Assembly: GCA_964581895.1 (NCBI GenBank)
Contig: CAZOPR010000012.1
Location: 1 to 51,951 of the forward strand
DNA: 51,951 nt
Source: Exilispira sp964581895
GTDB lineage: Bacteria > Spirochaetota > JAAYUW01
Direction of reading: 5' to 3'
Shown one piece after another: positions 44,504-51,951 of this stretch. The stretch's first letter is position 1. Each line of letters begins with the position of its first letter. The position numbers were made by a program, and so were the translations under genes. The notes beneath the pieces are model-generated. The model worked only from the letters and a program-made list of their open reading frames with translations. It made no database searches and had not been told where the DNA came from.

Positions 44504-45927
44504 ATTTTTTGTCCAGCAACTACCCTTCCTATACCTTGAAAATCATTCACTATAAATGTCTTAAAACCAGATTCTTTAAGTATTTTTGCCACATTTTTAG
44601 CATGTTCACTATCTGAAACTTCAAATGCTAAAAATCCTTCTTTTTTTAGCAAAAATGAGAATAGATAAGCAATTTTTTTATAGAAAATATTTTGCTCTTT
44701 TGGTGGCAAAAGCGCAATCTTCGGCTCATGTTTTTTAACTTCAAGTGGAAGATTTTTAAAATCTTCCTTACTTATATAAGGCGGATTTGCTAAAATAAAT
44801 TCAAACCTTAAATCTTTTACTTTTTCTAAAAAATTTTTGCTCAATATATTACTTTTAATAATTTTAATGGAATTTGCCTCTTTACCAAGAATAATTTTAG
44901 CATTTTTTTTTGCAATTGAAATTGCTTTTTTTGAGATTTCAAAACAAGTACAATCTATTTTGATAACTAAATCTCTATTACTTAGGTTTTTAAGATTTAA
45001 CTCTTTAAAATTTTGATCTTTTGTAATAAGATCTTTAGCACTTAAATCATCTATTTTATATAAACTTAAAATCTCTTTTATTAATGATATAGAAATCGCA
45101 GCTGTTCCAGAGCAAAATTCACAAAATTTGATTTTATAATATTCATTTAAAGTATCACTTGAAGATTCGGCTGAAGATTCATCTGATCTTTTAGTTAATG
45201 ATTCATCTGAAACTTCATTTGACCTTTTAGCTAAAAATTCATCTAAAGATTCATTTGACCTTTTAGTTAATGATTCATCTGAAGATTTATTTGATATTTT
45301 GGTTAATGATTCATCTGATGATTTAACAGAAAAAAAATTCGATAATATATTTTGTGTAAGAAAATTTTCTTTTAAGCTTTCCTTAAAATTTTCTTTTAAG
45401 TTTTCTTTTAAGTTAATTATACTTTCATAATCTATCAATAAAAAGCCATTTTCTTCCTTGCAACTATTTTTTATCTGATTCATTATACTAATTTTTGATT
45501 CAAAAGTACTTGAATTTTCACTTATCTTATTTTTCGATGTTTTTGTTTTTGATGTTTTATTTAACATAAAAGAAATAGAAAACAAAATACCAAGATCTAC
45601 AAGGATTTCAGTTTCAGGTCTTGGGATTAAAACCCCCTTTTCAATATAAAACTCTGAATTGTAAAAATATTTTGATTTTATTATATATGCTATTGGATAA
45701 TGTTTTGATCTTCTTATCAAATCCATAAAGAATGGTAAAAATCTAAATATATTTATTACCAATCTTTTGTTGATTCCAGAAATATCTGCAACTATTCGAG
45801 AAATCTTTACACTGCTACTAGAATGCTTTTTGTAAATTAATGCTAAATCGAGAATTGGGGTTTTAGATACTTTTGATAACCTTGCCAATATTTTATTGAT
45901 AAAATTAGAACTTAAATTTATTTTCAC
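44500..45927 (-). CDS. prmC: release-factor glutamine methyltransferase with repeat insertions
   Basis: 475 aa against about 280 in most bacteria. Methylates the Gln of the GGQ motif in release factors. Intact parts: N-terminal helical domain, PRPETEILV (102-110), SAM-binding EFCSGTAAI (270-278), catalytic NPPY (381-384). The extra length is two insertions. Residues about 118-265 hold Lys/Asn/Ser-rich sequence with LKEN/KES repeats and four 12-residue units (consensus KSSDESLTKRSN); residues about 292-322 hold a second Asp/Leu/Lys-rich insertion. Both fall in loops of the fold, so activity may survive. It follows prfA by 27 bp, its substrate gene. Confidence 0.82.
   Translation of the reverse strand: MKINLSSNFINKILARLSKVSKTPILDLALIYKKHSSSSVKISRIVADISGINKRLVINIFRFLPFFMDLIRRSKHYPIAYIIKSKYFYNSEFYIEKGVLIPRPETEILVDLGILFSISFMLNKTSKTKTSKNKISENSSTFESKISIMNQIKNSCKEENGFLLIDYESIINLKENLKENFKESLKENFLTQNILSNFFSVKSSDESLTKISNKSSDESLTKRSNESLDEFLAKRSNEVSDESLTKRSDESSAESSSDTLNEYYKIKFCEFCSGTAAISISLIKEILSLYKIDDLSAKDLITKDQNFKELNLKNLSNRDLVIKIDCTCFEISKKAISIAKKNAKIILGKEANSIKIIKSNILSKNFLEKVKDLRFEFILANPPYISKEDFKNLPLEVKKHEPKIALLPPKEQNIFYKKIAYLFSFLLKKEGFLAFEVSDSEHAKNVAKILKESGFKTFIVNDFQGIGRVVAGQKI
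45185..45328. repeat. 36-bp tandem repeat inside prmC
   Basis: Four 36-base units starting 45185, 45221, 45257 and 45293, with weaker copies on either side. They encode 12-residue Ser/Asp/Lys units in the methyltransferase. The unit length is a multiple of three, so copy-number change would keep the frame. Confidence 0.88.
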
Positions 45928-45954
45928 TATTTCACTATTTTTTAATTCTGGATT

Positions 45955-47034
45955 TTAAAATTCTGCCTCAGCAAGAAGTTTCTCTTTTTCATCCATTATA
46001 AGTGCATCTATCATCTCCTGAATATCTCCATCCATAAACTGTTCTAACTTGTAAATTGTATAGTTTATCCGATGATCTGTAACTCTTGATTGAGGAAAGT
46101 TATATGTTCTAATCTTATCTGATCTATCTCCAGTTTTTATCATGGCTTTTCTTTGCCCTGAAATGTTTTTGTTCTTCTCTTCTTCAGCCAATTCATAAAG
46201 CCTTGAACGTAAAACTTTCATCGCCTTTTCTCTATTTTTCATCTGAGATTTTTCATCCTGACAGGTGGCAGAGATTCCAGTAGGAATATGAGTTATTCTT
46301 ACTGCTGATTCTGTTTTATTAACATGTTGTCCACCATGTCCAGAAGCTCTGTAAACATCTATCCTTAAATCTTTTGGGTCAATCTCTACCTCTGTTTCCT
46401 CAACTTCAGGTAATACAACTACAGAAACAGCTGAAGTATGGATTCTTCCCTGTGCTTCAGTTTCTGGAACCCTTTGAACTCTATGAACACCAGCCTCATA
46501 TTTCAAAAATGAATAAACATTTTCACCAGAAATTGAAAAAATTATCTCCTTAAATCCAGCCATATCACTTTCTGACATAGAAAGGACTTCAAGTTTCCAT
46601 TTTCTTCTTTCTGCATATCTACTATACATCCTGAAAAGATCTGCTGCAAAAAGTGCTGCCTCCTCTCCACCAGTTCCAGCTCTAATCTCAATGATAACAT
46701 CTCTTGAAGAATTTTCATCTTTTGGAAGTAGAAGATACTTTATCTCATTTGTAAGTCTTTCAATATTTTCAGTTGCAACTTTCAATTCATCATTTGCAAA
46801 CTTTATAAGTTCATCATCATCACTTGTCTGGATTATCTCTTTTGCTTCTTCATGTTGTGCAAGATACTTTTTATATTCTTTAATTTTTTCTATAACTTCT
46901 TCCATAGAATATTTTTTCTTGCTCAATTGCTTAAATGTATTTCTATCATTTATAACTTCTTGGGTTAAAAGTTTTTGTTCAAGTTCATGATATGTATTTA
47001 GTATTCCGTCAATTTTTTCATTAAAATTATCCAT
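45955..47034 (-). CDS. prfA: peptide chain release factor 1
   Basis: 359 aa, normal length. Recognises UAA and UAG in the ribosomal A site. The GGQ of the peptidyl-tRNA hydrolysis loop is at 234-236 (SGHGGQHVNK). The codon-reading tripeptide is PET (190-192), the PxT pattern of RF1 and not the SPF of RF2. N-terminal coiled region is complete. First of a prfA-prmC-rel series. Confidence 0.93.
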   Translation of the reverse strand: MDNFNEKIDGILNTYHELEQKLLTQEVINDRNTFKQLSKKKYSMEEVIEKIKEYKKYLAQHEEAKEIIQTSDDDELIKFANDELKVATENIERLTNEIKYLLLPKDENSSRDVIIEIRAGTGGEEAALFAADLFRMYSRYAERRKWKLEVLSMSESDMAGFKEIIFSISGENVYSFLKYEAGVHRVQRVPETEAQGRIHTSAVSVVVLPEVEETEVEIDPKDLRIDVYRASGHGGQHVNKTESAVRITHIPTGISATCQDEKSQMKNREKAMKVLRSRLYELAEEEKNKNISGQRKAMIKTGDRSDKIRTYNFPQSRVTDHRINYTIYKLEQFMDGDIQEMIDALIMDEKEKLLAEAEF

Positions 47035-47223
47035 ATATAACTTCCTTAAAGTTTTACTTCCTAAAAATCCTTAAAAATTATTACAAATTTTTCTTTTTCT
47101 TAAAATTTCTAATCTTATATTTTTACTTTTATATAAATTATTTTTACAAAAATATAAATTATAGATAGAAATCACCCTTTTTAAGATTTTCATCTTAATA
47201 ATCAGATAAAAAATTAAAAAAAG

Positions 47224-47297
47224 TACCCCCGAGACGACTTGAACGTCCGACCCGCAGTTTAGGAAACTGCCGCTCTATCCTGCTGAGCTACGGGGGC
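47224..47297 (-). tRNA. tRNA-Arg (CCT anticodon)
   Basis: 74 bases forming a full cloverleaf: acceptor GCCCCCG/CGGGGGT (first pair G-U), D-stem GCTC/GAGC, anticodon stem GCAGT/ACTGC with loop TTCCTAA (anticodon CCT, reads AGG), T-stem GGACG/CGTCT with loop TTCAAGT. Discriminator A; CCA is not encoded. A run of seven T follows directly and may end transcription. Confidence 0.95.
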
Positions 47298-47394
47298 ATT
47301 TGATCTTGAATAAATCAAAGATGATATTAAATCGAAAATTATTTAATAGAAATGACAAATCATAAATATATAATATAAATATCCTTACATAAAA

Positions 47395-47422
47395 AAAATA
47401 CTTATTTAGCATTTTATGTCAA
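47395..47422 (-). promoter_or_regulatory. possible promoter for tRNA-Arg
   Basis: Minus strand TTGACA (47417-47422), 16 bases, TATTTT (47395-47400), about 100 bp upstream of the tRNA. The -10 is weak. Confidence 0.4.
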
Positions 47423-47532
47423 TAAATTAAATTGTCAGTTGCATTATTAGCAATATAAATTAAATTTTAAGTTTGAGTCTCAGTAGATATTACCCTTTTT
47501 TCAGTATTTCCAATTATGAATTATTTAAATTT

Positions 47533-47779
47533 TTACTTAATAAAATTATTTAAAAGATTTTTATATAAACCTTCCTTATTACTCAAATCAATATGTGAAC
47601 CAGTTTAAACTATTTTGCAATTTTCTATAACTATAAATTCATCAAATAAATTTCTTAATATACTAAATTTAAGAAAAATAATTATCCTAACTTTATTTTT
47701 TTATTAAATATCTATTCATATCTTTTGATAAATAATTAAAATAATAATAAGAATCTATATTTGATGAAATCTTTTAATT
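47533..47779 (-). pseudogene. decayed ABC-transporter ATPase C-terminus
   Basis: Three linked frames on the minus strand read as the C-terminal part of an ABC export ATPase. ISSNIDS (about 47750-47770) matches the D-loop; after a frameshift at an A7 run the next frame gives KVRIIIFLKFSILRN, which lines up with the H-loop region IIISHRLSTIRN; then DEFIVIENCKIV-stop-TGSHIDLSNKEGLYKN matches the closing IIVIENGKIVETGSH of these proteins, with a TAA (47605-47607) where Glu is expected. The H-loop His is lost (Leu). Walker A and the rest of the gene are absent. It lies beside the CPBP/small-exported-protein genes, suggesting a former peptide exporter. Confidence 0.7.
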
Positions 47780-47799
47780 TAAATATATAAAATTATTAT

Positions 47800-48774
47800 T
47801 TAACTATATAATTCTTTATCTAAATTTTCAAAAAATTTTTTAGGTGTAATATTGAATATTTTTTCAAATATTTCTTCAATGTTTTCATAGTATTCATTAT
47901 ACAAGAAATGCATTAGTTCATTAAGTTTTTCCAAACCATAAAAATAATTTATATATGATATAAATAATACTAGATAATTAAAATTATTTTCTAACTCTAT
48001 AATATTTACAGTTTTTTTCTTAAAATTATAAAAATCTGTATAATAAAATTTAAATTCATTATTATTTTTAATTAAATTTTTTTTCAGGTACTCATAAATG
48101 ATTTTAGCTTTTTCGGTTTCTAATTTTACATTATTATCATATAAAAAGTTACCTAAATTTTTACCTTTAAATATATATAAGTAAGTTGATAAATAATTTG
48201 TAAAGCCCTCATCAAAAAGATAATGTAAAATAAAGTAATCTTTATTAAATTCAAAATATTCATTTGTTTGATTATTGATTAAATTGATTTTAATTAAATG
48301 GTGATTATATTCTGATATTAATAGAAAATATTTATCAAATTTATTATTTTTATTTCTGATTATAATAGATGGCAGAATTGAATCATAAATATATACTGCA
48401 TTACTATTATTATTATCATCTTTTAACATTATATTTTTTTCTAATATATCAATATATTTGTCATAATTTAATGTTTTTTTTATTTTTTTTCTTGACTCAT
48501 CAGCATTAATCCATTCATTATAATTATCAATACATAAGATAATCAATATCTTTTCATTTTCTATCTTTTTTTGAGTTAAATTGTTTTTAATATAAAAATT
48601 ATTTACAACATCAGTATAAAAGTTTCTGTATTCTTCTATTTCTTTTTTATCAATATTTTCATTATAACATATGATATTTTCTTTATTAATTATAAATTTA
48701 AACTTTACAGAATTTGATGTTCCAGAGATAAACAAAAAAAGGATAATAATAATTAAAATTATATTTTTCTTCAT
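47800..48774 (-). CDS. degenerate peptidase-like exported protein
   Basis: 324 aa from ATG 48774 (AAAGAG upstream); an in-frame start at 48819 would bury the signal peptide. A hydrophobic signal of about 20 residues is followed by a soluble domain. About 150 residues in, ISEYNHHL lines up with LHEYTHHL of the lipoprotein at 17252-18367, and LFDEGFTNYLSTYL with FINEAIAHMFSDYF, with similar overall size and spacing. The first His of HExxH is Ser here, so zinc catalysis is not expected. It looks like a catalytically dead relative. Base composition is extremely A+T-rich. Next to a CPBP-protease gene and the ABC remnant. Confidence 0.6.
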   Translation of the reverse strand: MKKNIILIIIILFLFISGTSNSVKFKFIINKENIICYNENIDKKEIEEYRNFYTDVVNNFYIKNNLTQKKIENEKILIILCIDNYNEWINADESRKKIKKTLNYDKYIDILEKNIMLKDDNNNSNAVYIYDSILPSIIIRNKNNKFDKYFLLISEYNHHLIKINLINNQTNEYFEFNKDYFILHYLFDEGFTNYLSTYLYIFKGKNLGNFLYDNNVKLETEKAKIIYEYLKKNLIKNNNEFKFYYTDFYNFKKKTVNIIELENNFNYLVLFISYINYFYGLEKLNELMHFLYNEYYENIEEIFEKIFNITPKKFFENLDKELYS

Positions 48775-48913
48775 AATGCAACTCTTTATTTTAATTAATT
48801 TAATAAAAAAAATAGGCAATATTAAGATAATTGTGTCACCCTAATTGAAGGCTTAAGGTTTTTGGTTTAAAAATAATTAGTATAAGAAAACCCTTCAAAG
48901 GAGGAATGTAAAG

Positions 48914-49035
48914 ATGAACAAATTAATATTAGAACAATAATAAAAAATATACAATGGGATGGCAAAATTATTTTGATATTACTGCAAATTCTTAAAAATA
49001 ATTTAATAAAGCTAATTTATTATTTTTTAAATTAG
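48914..49035 (+). pseudogene. remnant of a short gene start
   Basis: A strong ribosome-binding site (AGGAGG at 48899-48904) precedes ATG 48914, which codes MNKLILEQ then stops. One frameshift at that point continues with IIKNIQWDGKIILILLQILKNN before running into the convergent CPBP gene. Good initiation signals followed by a broken frame suggest the 5' end of a lost gene, possibly a transposase or regulator. The sequence before it (gtgtcaccctaattgaagg near 48833-48850) could be a mobile-element end, without a partner seen. Confidence 0.35.
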
Positions 49036-49900
49036 AATTTCTTAATATTTTGAGAAAAAAGATTAATATTATTAATATCAAAAATAAAATAATTATTAAT
49101 GTTTTAAATGAATAAAAGGATAAATATAATTCATCATTATTTTCATGAAAAAAATATTTAGCCAAATAAAAAAAATTTTTATAATTAAATAGATCTGTTA
49201 AAAAATTTAAAAGTGAATGAATTAAAACATTAAATAAATAATTTCTAAAAAAAACATAAGAGATTGATAATAGAAGATAAGTTTCAAAAAATCTTAAAAA
49301 AACAAGTATTGGATTTGAAGTATGAACAATTGCAAAAACATAAGCATTTAATAATAACCAATCCGATTTTTTGAAGTATTTACAATAATTATCAAATCTT
49401 ATTCTAAAATAATATTCTTCAATAAATGGGGATAATAAAATTGAAATAATAAAATCACTATTTAAAATATTTTTTAAATTATAATTAATATTATTATACT
49501 GAACTAAAAAATTTTTATCAACATTAAAAAAATATATAAAATTATAAATATTTAGAAACAAACTAAATAAGGCAGATAATATAAAAATAATAAGAATTAA
49601 TGCTAAGTTATTCTTTTTATAATTATCAGTATCTATAACATAGTTTTTTTTATGATATTGACTTTCATAAAATATTTTTATAAAATTTTTATAAAATAGC
49701 AATTCAAAAAAAATAACCAATAAAGCAAATTGAAAAATATAGCCAAATAGTTCCGAAGAAGAATAAATATTAATGTTTATATTTAATATTCTTAATAATT
49801 TTGAAACCATGAATATTATATATAGTTGTAAAAAATAGATTATATAATTTAATACTGTGAATATTATTATTAAAATTATTGTATTTATTTGTTTTTGCAT
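48992..49900 (-). CDS. CPBP-family intramembrane metalloprotease
   Basis: 302 aa with about seven or eight membrane helices. The three CPBP (Abi/CAAX protease-like) motifs are intact: EEYYFR (161-166), FAIVH (189-193) and HSLLN (228-232), which together make the metal site in the membrane. Family members process prenylated proteins or peptides, or give self-immunity in bacteriocin loci. Here it follows the small exported protein gene, with an intercistronic hairpin between. The start has no clear ribosome-binding site. Coding A+T is extreme. Confidence 0.78.
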   Translation of the reverse strand: MQKQINTIILIIIFTVLNYIIYFLQLYIIFMVSKLLRILNININIYSSSELFGYIFQFALLVIFFELLFYKNFIKIFYESQYHKKNYVIDTDNYKKNNLALILIIFILSALFSLFLNIYNFIYFFNVDKNFLVQYNNINYNLKNILNSDFIISILLSPFIEEYYFRIRFDNYCKYFKKSDWLLLNAYVFAIVHTSNPILVFLRFFETYLLLSISYVFFRNYLFNVLIHSLLNFLTDLFNYKNFFYLAKYFFHENNDELYLSFYSFKTLIIILFLILIILIFFLKILRNSNLKNNKLALLNYF

Positions 49901-49938
49901 AAATATTTATTATTATTAATTAAATTTTTACAAATTCA

Positions 49939-49991
49939 AAAGGGATTACCAAAATATTTTTATTTATTTTAATACTATTGGTAATCCCTTT
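49939..49991 (-). terminator. intercistronic hairpin, possible partial terminator
   Basis: Perfect 14-bp arms (49939-49952 and 49978-49991) with a 25-base A/T loop, between the small-protein stop (50009) and the CPBP start (49900). On the minus strand it ends in CCCTTTT followed by mixed bases, so it might stop part of the transcripts or stabilise the upstream mRNA, letting the small gene be expressed well above the downstream one. Confidence 0.65.
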
Positions 49992-50008
49992 AGTAAAATT
50001 CTAAAGAT

Positions 50009-50473
50009 TTACCATAATAATGGAATTATCCAACAATTTAAAATAGCACCCTGTATTTCCATGTTGTGAGAAGCTGCATATATTTCAATTTGTAAAAAAT
50101 CTGTTCCACTTATTATATATTCGGTGGTAATTCCAATAGTTGTAATCGTAATGGTATATGTTCCATCAGAATTTTGTTCATATGAAATATGTAATATATG
50201 ATCACTCTCTTTTAATCTCCAATCAAAAGATTTTAACTTTTTTTCTATATCTTTTATTGTGCGACTAGTAATAGGCGAAGCTCCATCAGCATATGATGTT
50301 ACAACATTTCCTTCTATTCCCATCAACTCTTCTTCACTAATTGTTGTTAACCCCATAAACTGTTGATCCTCACTTGTCATAGCTGGTGCATTTTCATCTT
50401 CTGGTGTTGATGCAAGGGTAGGTATAGCAAATAATAAAACTAACCCTAATAAAAGTATAATACTCTTTTTCAT
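50009..50473 (-). CDS. small Sec-exported protein with double-Gly-like motif
   Basis: 154 aa. Residues 1-21 form a clear Sec signal peptide with AS cleavage context (TLAST). Residues 42-56, LTTISEEELMGIEGN, resemble the double-glycine leader motif of peptides cleaved by peptidase-containing ABC exporters (LSxxELxxIxGG), though only one Gly follows the Glu. The rest (57-154) is soluble with a beta-rich centre. AGGAG ribosome-binding site is strong. Neighbours are a CPBP protease and an ABC ATPase remnant, the set found around secreted peptides. Not recognised as a known family; the double-Gly reading could be chance. Confidence 0.65.
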   Translation of the reverse strand: MKKSIILLLGLVLLFAIPTLASTPEDENAPAMTSEDQQFMGLTTISEEELMGIEGNVVTSYADGASPITSRTIKDIEKKLKSFDWRLKESDHILHISYEQNSDGTYTITITTIGITTEYIISGTDFLQIEIYAASHNMEIQGAILNCWIIPLLW

Positions 50474-50882
50474 TTTCTCAATCTCCTTTTGTCTATTTTA
50501 TTTAATTTTTTATTTTTACTTTTTTAATTTATATTCTTTACTTTTTTTAGCTTTTTAATTCCCCCAAAGACCCAATCTTCCTTTAACTTTAGTCTTGCCT
50601 TTTCTTGCATAGAAATTGAATACCCATTAATAGACAACCCATTATTAGACTTATTTTACCCTAAATGAACCCACTTGTGTATTCCATATATTACCTCCTC
50701 TTTAATCATTTCTTTTATTTTTCTTTTCATTCTACCTATTTATCCAACTATATGTTCTTATTTTCTTTCTTTTTTTGTCATATAAATTGCCCAAGCTTTT
50801 TTTACTATCTTAAAGCTTTGTCTTACAAAGTATTATTAGTTATTTTCATTTCCTTTGAAAATTTCATTTACTCCTTAAATCT
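50474..50882. other. gap upstream of the small-protein gene
   Basis: It holds the ribosome-binding site and presumably the promoter of the small-protein gene, and the interrupted frame at 50524-50730. The rightward frame at 50665-50904 is a T-rich by-product without initiation signals. Confidence 0.5.
50524..50730 (-). pseudogene. short frame with one internal stop
   Basis: From ATG 50730 the minus strand codes a Lys-rich peptide (MKRKIKEMIKEE... to HLG), then TAA at 50656-50658, then 43 more in-frame codons of normal-looking composition (including QEKARLKLKEDWVFGG) to a TAA at 50524. One base change would restore a 68-aa protein. It may be a small gene broken by one nonsense mutation or two chance frames. 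Confidence 0.3.
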
Positions 50883-51785
50883 TTACCCCCTTAAAGTTAT
50901 ATAAACTTCAAATTCTGGTATTAAATATCCAGATAGATTACTTGAAATAGATAAACCAGAAGATATATTTTCACTTATCCTTAGATTTATATTAAACTGC
51001 CCACTTATGCTATATTTATACAATTCATACCTTTCAATAGATTCAAATCCCTTTATATTGGGAAAAATAATAGTTGGTGTAATTGTTATTGATGTAGATA
51101 AAATACTATTAAATACAATTGTTAGATTAAATTTACATAAGATGCTATACTTTTGTGTCCAGTCATCTTTTTCTTCAATAAGCTGTGGAATATTATAATT
51201 TGACGTTATCTGTGGGGTTAAAGAAAAAAGCAAGGGATCATATATAAATGTTAATCTATAGCCAATACTTATTGTTACTATTGGTGAAGGCTTTTCTACA
51301 TCAAAAGATGACCTTTTGTAAAATAATGGATATATACCAACTGGAAAGTTAACATAAAAGAAAAGATCATTTATAAAGTTATTGTAAAAGGTATATTGAA
51401 ATCCAAATAGAGCCGAAGATAAAGATAAAAGATATTCTTCTTTTTTAATAGTATATGGATTAAATTGCTCATCATATTCTGTTTCATAGCTTTTTGAATA
51501 ATAAATATCCATTGGTATTTGAAAGAATAGATCTAAATCTTTTAATATTGAAAAATTAAGGTATATATATGGGTTAAAGCTATATGATGTAAAAGTTGAA
51601 CTGCCATAATAATAAACGGAAAAGGAAAATGTAATTGAATAAGGGATGCTTTCCCTTTTGACTCTATTAAACTGCTGAGCATATATTTCATTAAATGAAT
51701 TAAAGATAAGGATTAATAAAAGAAAGATTAAAAAAGTTGTCTTAATATTTTTGTTAATTGCTATATTTTTATTACTTTTATACAT
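50883..51785 (-). CDS. outer-membrane beta-barrel candidate
   Basis: 300 aa. Signal peptide of about 37 residues ending EIYAQQ. The mature part is a series of amphipathic strands with aromatic ends (SITFSFSVYYYG, PYIYLNFSILKD, FGFQYTFYNNF, VTISIGYRLTFIYD and others), about 12 or more, closing with FEVYITLRG, which suits an outer-membrane barrel. No named family recognised. It precedes the small exported protein gene on the same strand, separated by about 410 bp, so it may be transcribed separately. Confidence 0.65.
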   Translation of the reverse strand: MYKSNKNIAINKNIKTTFLIFLLLILIFNSFNEIYAQQFNRVKRESIPYSITFSFSVYYYGSSTFTSYSFNPYIYLNFSILKDLDLFFQIPMDIYYSKSYETEYDEQFNPYTIKKEEYLLSLSSALFGFQYTFYNNFINDLFFYVNFPVGIYPLFYKRSSFDVEKPSPIVTISIGYRLTFIYDPLLFSLTPQITSNYNIPQLIEEKDDWTQKYSILCKFNLTIVFNSILSTSITITPTIIFPNIKGFESIERYELYKYSISGQFNINLRISENISSGLSISSNLSGYLIPEFEVYITLRG

Positions 51786-51951
51786 TAATTCTGCTCCTTA
51801 CTTTTTAACTATTTTCCTTTTACATTTTCTTTATTCTTTTGTTTTATTATTTTTTATTTTTGTTTTTTTGTTATTATTTTAAGTTTATTATTTTATTTTT
51901 ATTCTTATGCTTACTTTTTTTAATCTTTATTTTATTAGTTCTATTTAATCT
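51786..51951. other. right edge, no gene seen
   Basis: T-rich DNA upstream of the outer-membrane protein gene. AAGGAGC just before its ATG is a good ribosome-binding site. Nothing else recognised. Confidence 0.5.

Noticed and set aside
50665..50904. Rightward 79-codon hydrophobic frame
   Set aside because: T-rich DNA gives Phe/Leu/Tyr by chance; no initiation signal, and it overlaps the outer-membrane protein gene end.
1..51951. Search for a CRISPR array to go with the CARF-ADA gene
   Set aside because: All repeats seen are direct tandem or dispersed words without regular spacers; no cas-like protein is present in the window.

Overview
The window is very AT-rich chromosomal DNA from a bacterium with a Gram-negative-type envelope, most likely a low-GC spirochaete or close relative. 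The best lineage clue is the large acidic TPR protein at 955-3684, which matches the layout of the spirochaete periplasmic flagellar collar protein FlcA. A Kdo transferase (KdtA), an outer-membrane beta-barrel candidate, lipoproteins, MraY and DapD support a diderm cell with peptidoglycan and Kdo. The lineage call is inference from gene content.

Layout. 1-954: degenerate AT-rich DNA with a leftward promoter, a 7-bp tandem repeat and one copy of a G-rich dispersed repeat. 955-9333: FlcA-like gene, kdtA, a sigma-70 factor, and a dapD-hisC-ispF cluster. 9334-17133: a carbohydrate cluster (split transketolase, MFS carrier, FGGY kinase, class III aminotransferase, class II aldolase) with a divergent TetR regulator; two strong dyads lie in the divergent promoter region. 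17252-24888: lipoprotein with an HExxH motif, PAP2 phosphatase, ArsB/NhaD-type carrier, exported protein, hybrid histidine kinase. 25025-28234: an apparent two-gene operon, a CARF-adenosine deaminase fusion (Cad1-like, a type III CRISPR effector family) followed 3 bp later by CorA, with no cas gene or CRISPR array in the window. 28454-35544: AtoE-type carrier and a glycyl-radical-enzyme operon (FadR-type regulator, enzyme, activase, FMN split-barrel protein) with a visible FadR-type operator. 35652-39875: radical SAM/SPASM protein and a GH5-TetR pair. 40123-47297: collagen-like lipoprotein, mraY, rel, prmC, prfA, tRNA-Arg(CCT).

47533-51785 is an extremely AT-rich segment that looks like an eroding accessory locus. 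It holds a broken ABC-transporter ATPase C-terminus, a peptidase-like protein that has lost the first His of HExxH (an intact relative lies at 17252-18367), a CPBP-family intramembrane protease, a small Sec-exported protein with a double-glycine-leader-like motif, an intercistronic hairpin, and an outer-membrane protein. Export ATPase remnant, CPBP protein and small exported protein together recall peptide-secretion or bacteriocin loci, but no function is proven.

Two themes recur. Short tandem repeats sit in 5' leaders right up to start codons (10242-10401, 18691-18771, and 25-55 behind a leftward promoter). In-frame short repeats have expanded inside conserved genes (prmC, gntR, the CARF-ADA gene, flcA-like). 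The strongest candidates for new biology are the CARF-ADA/CorA pair and the 47.5-50.5 kb peptide locus.
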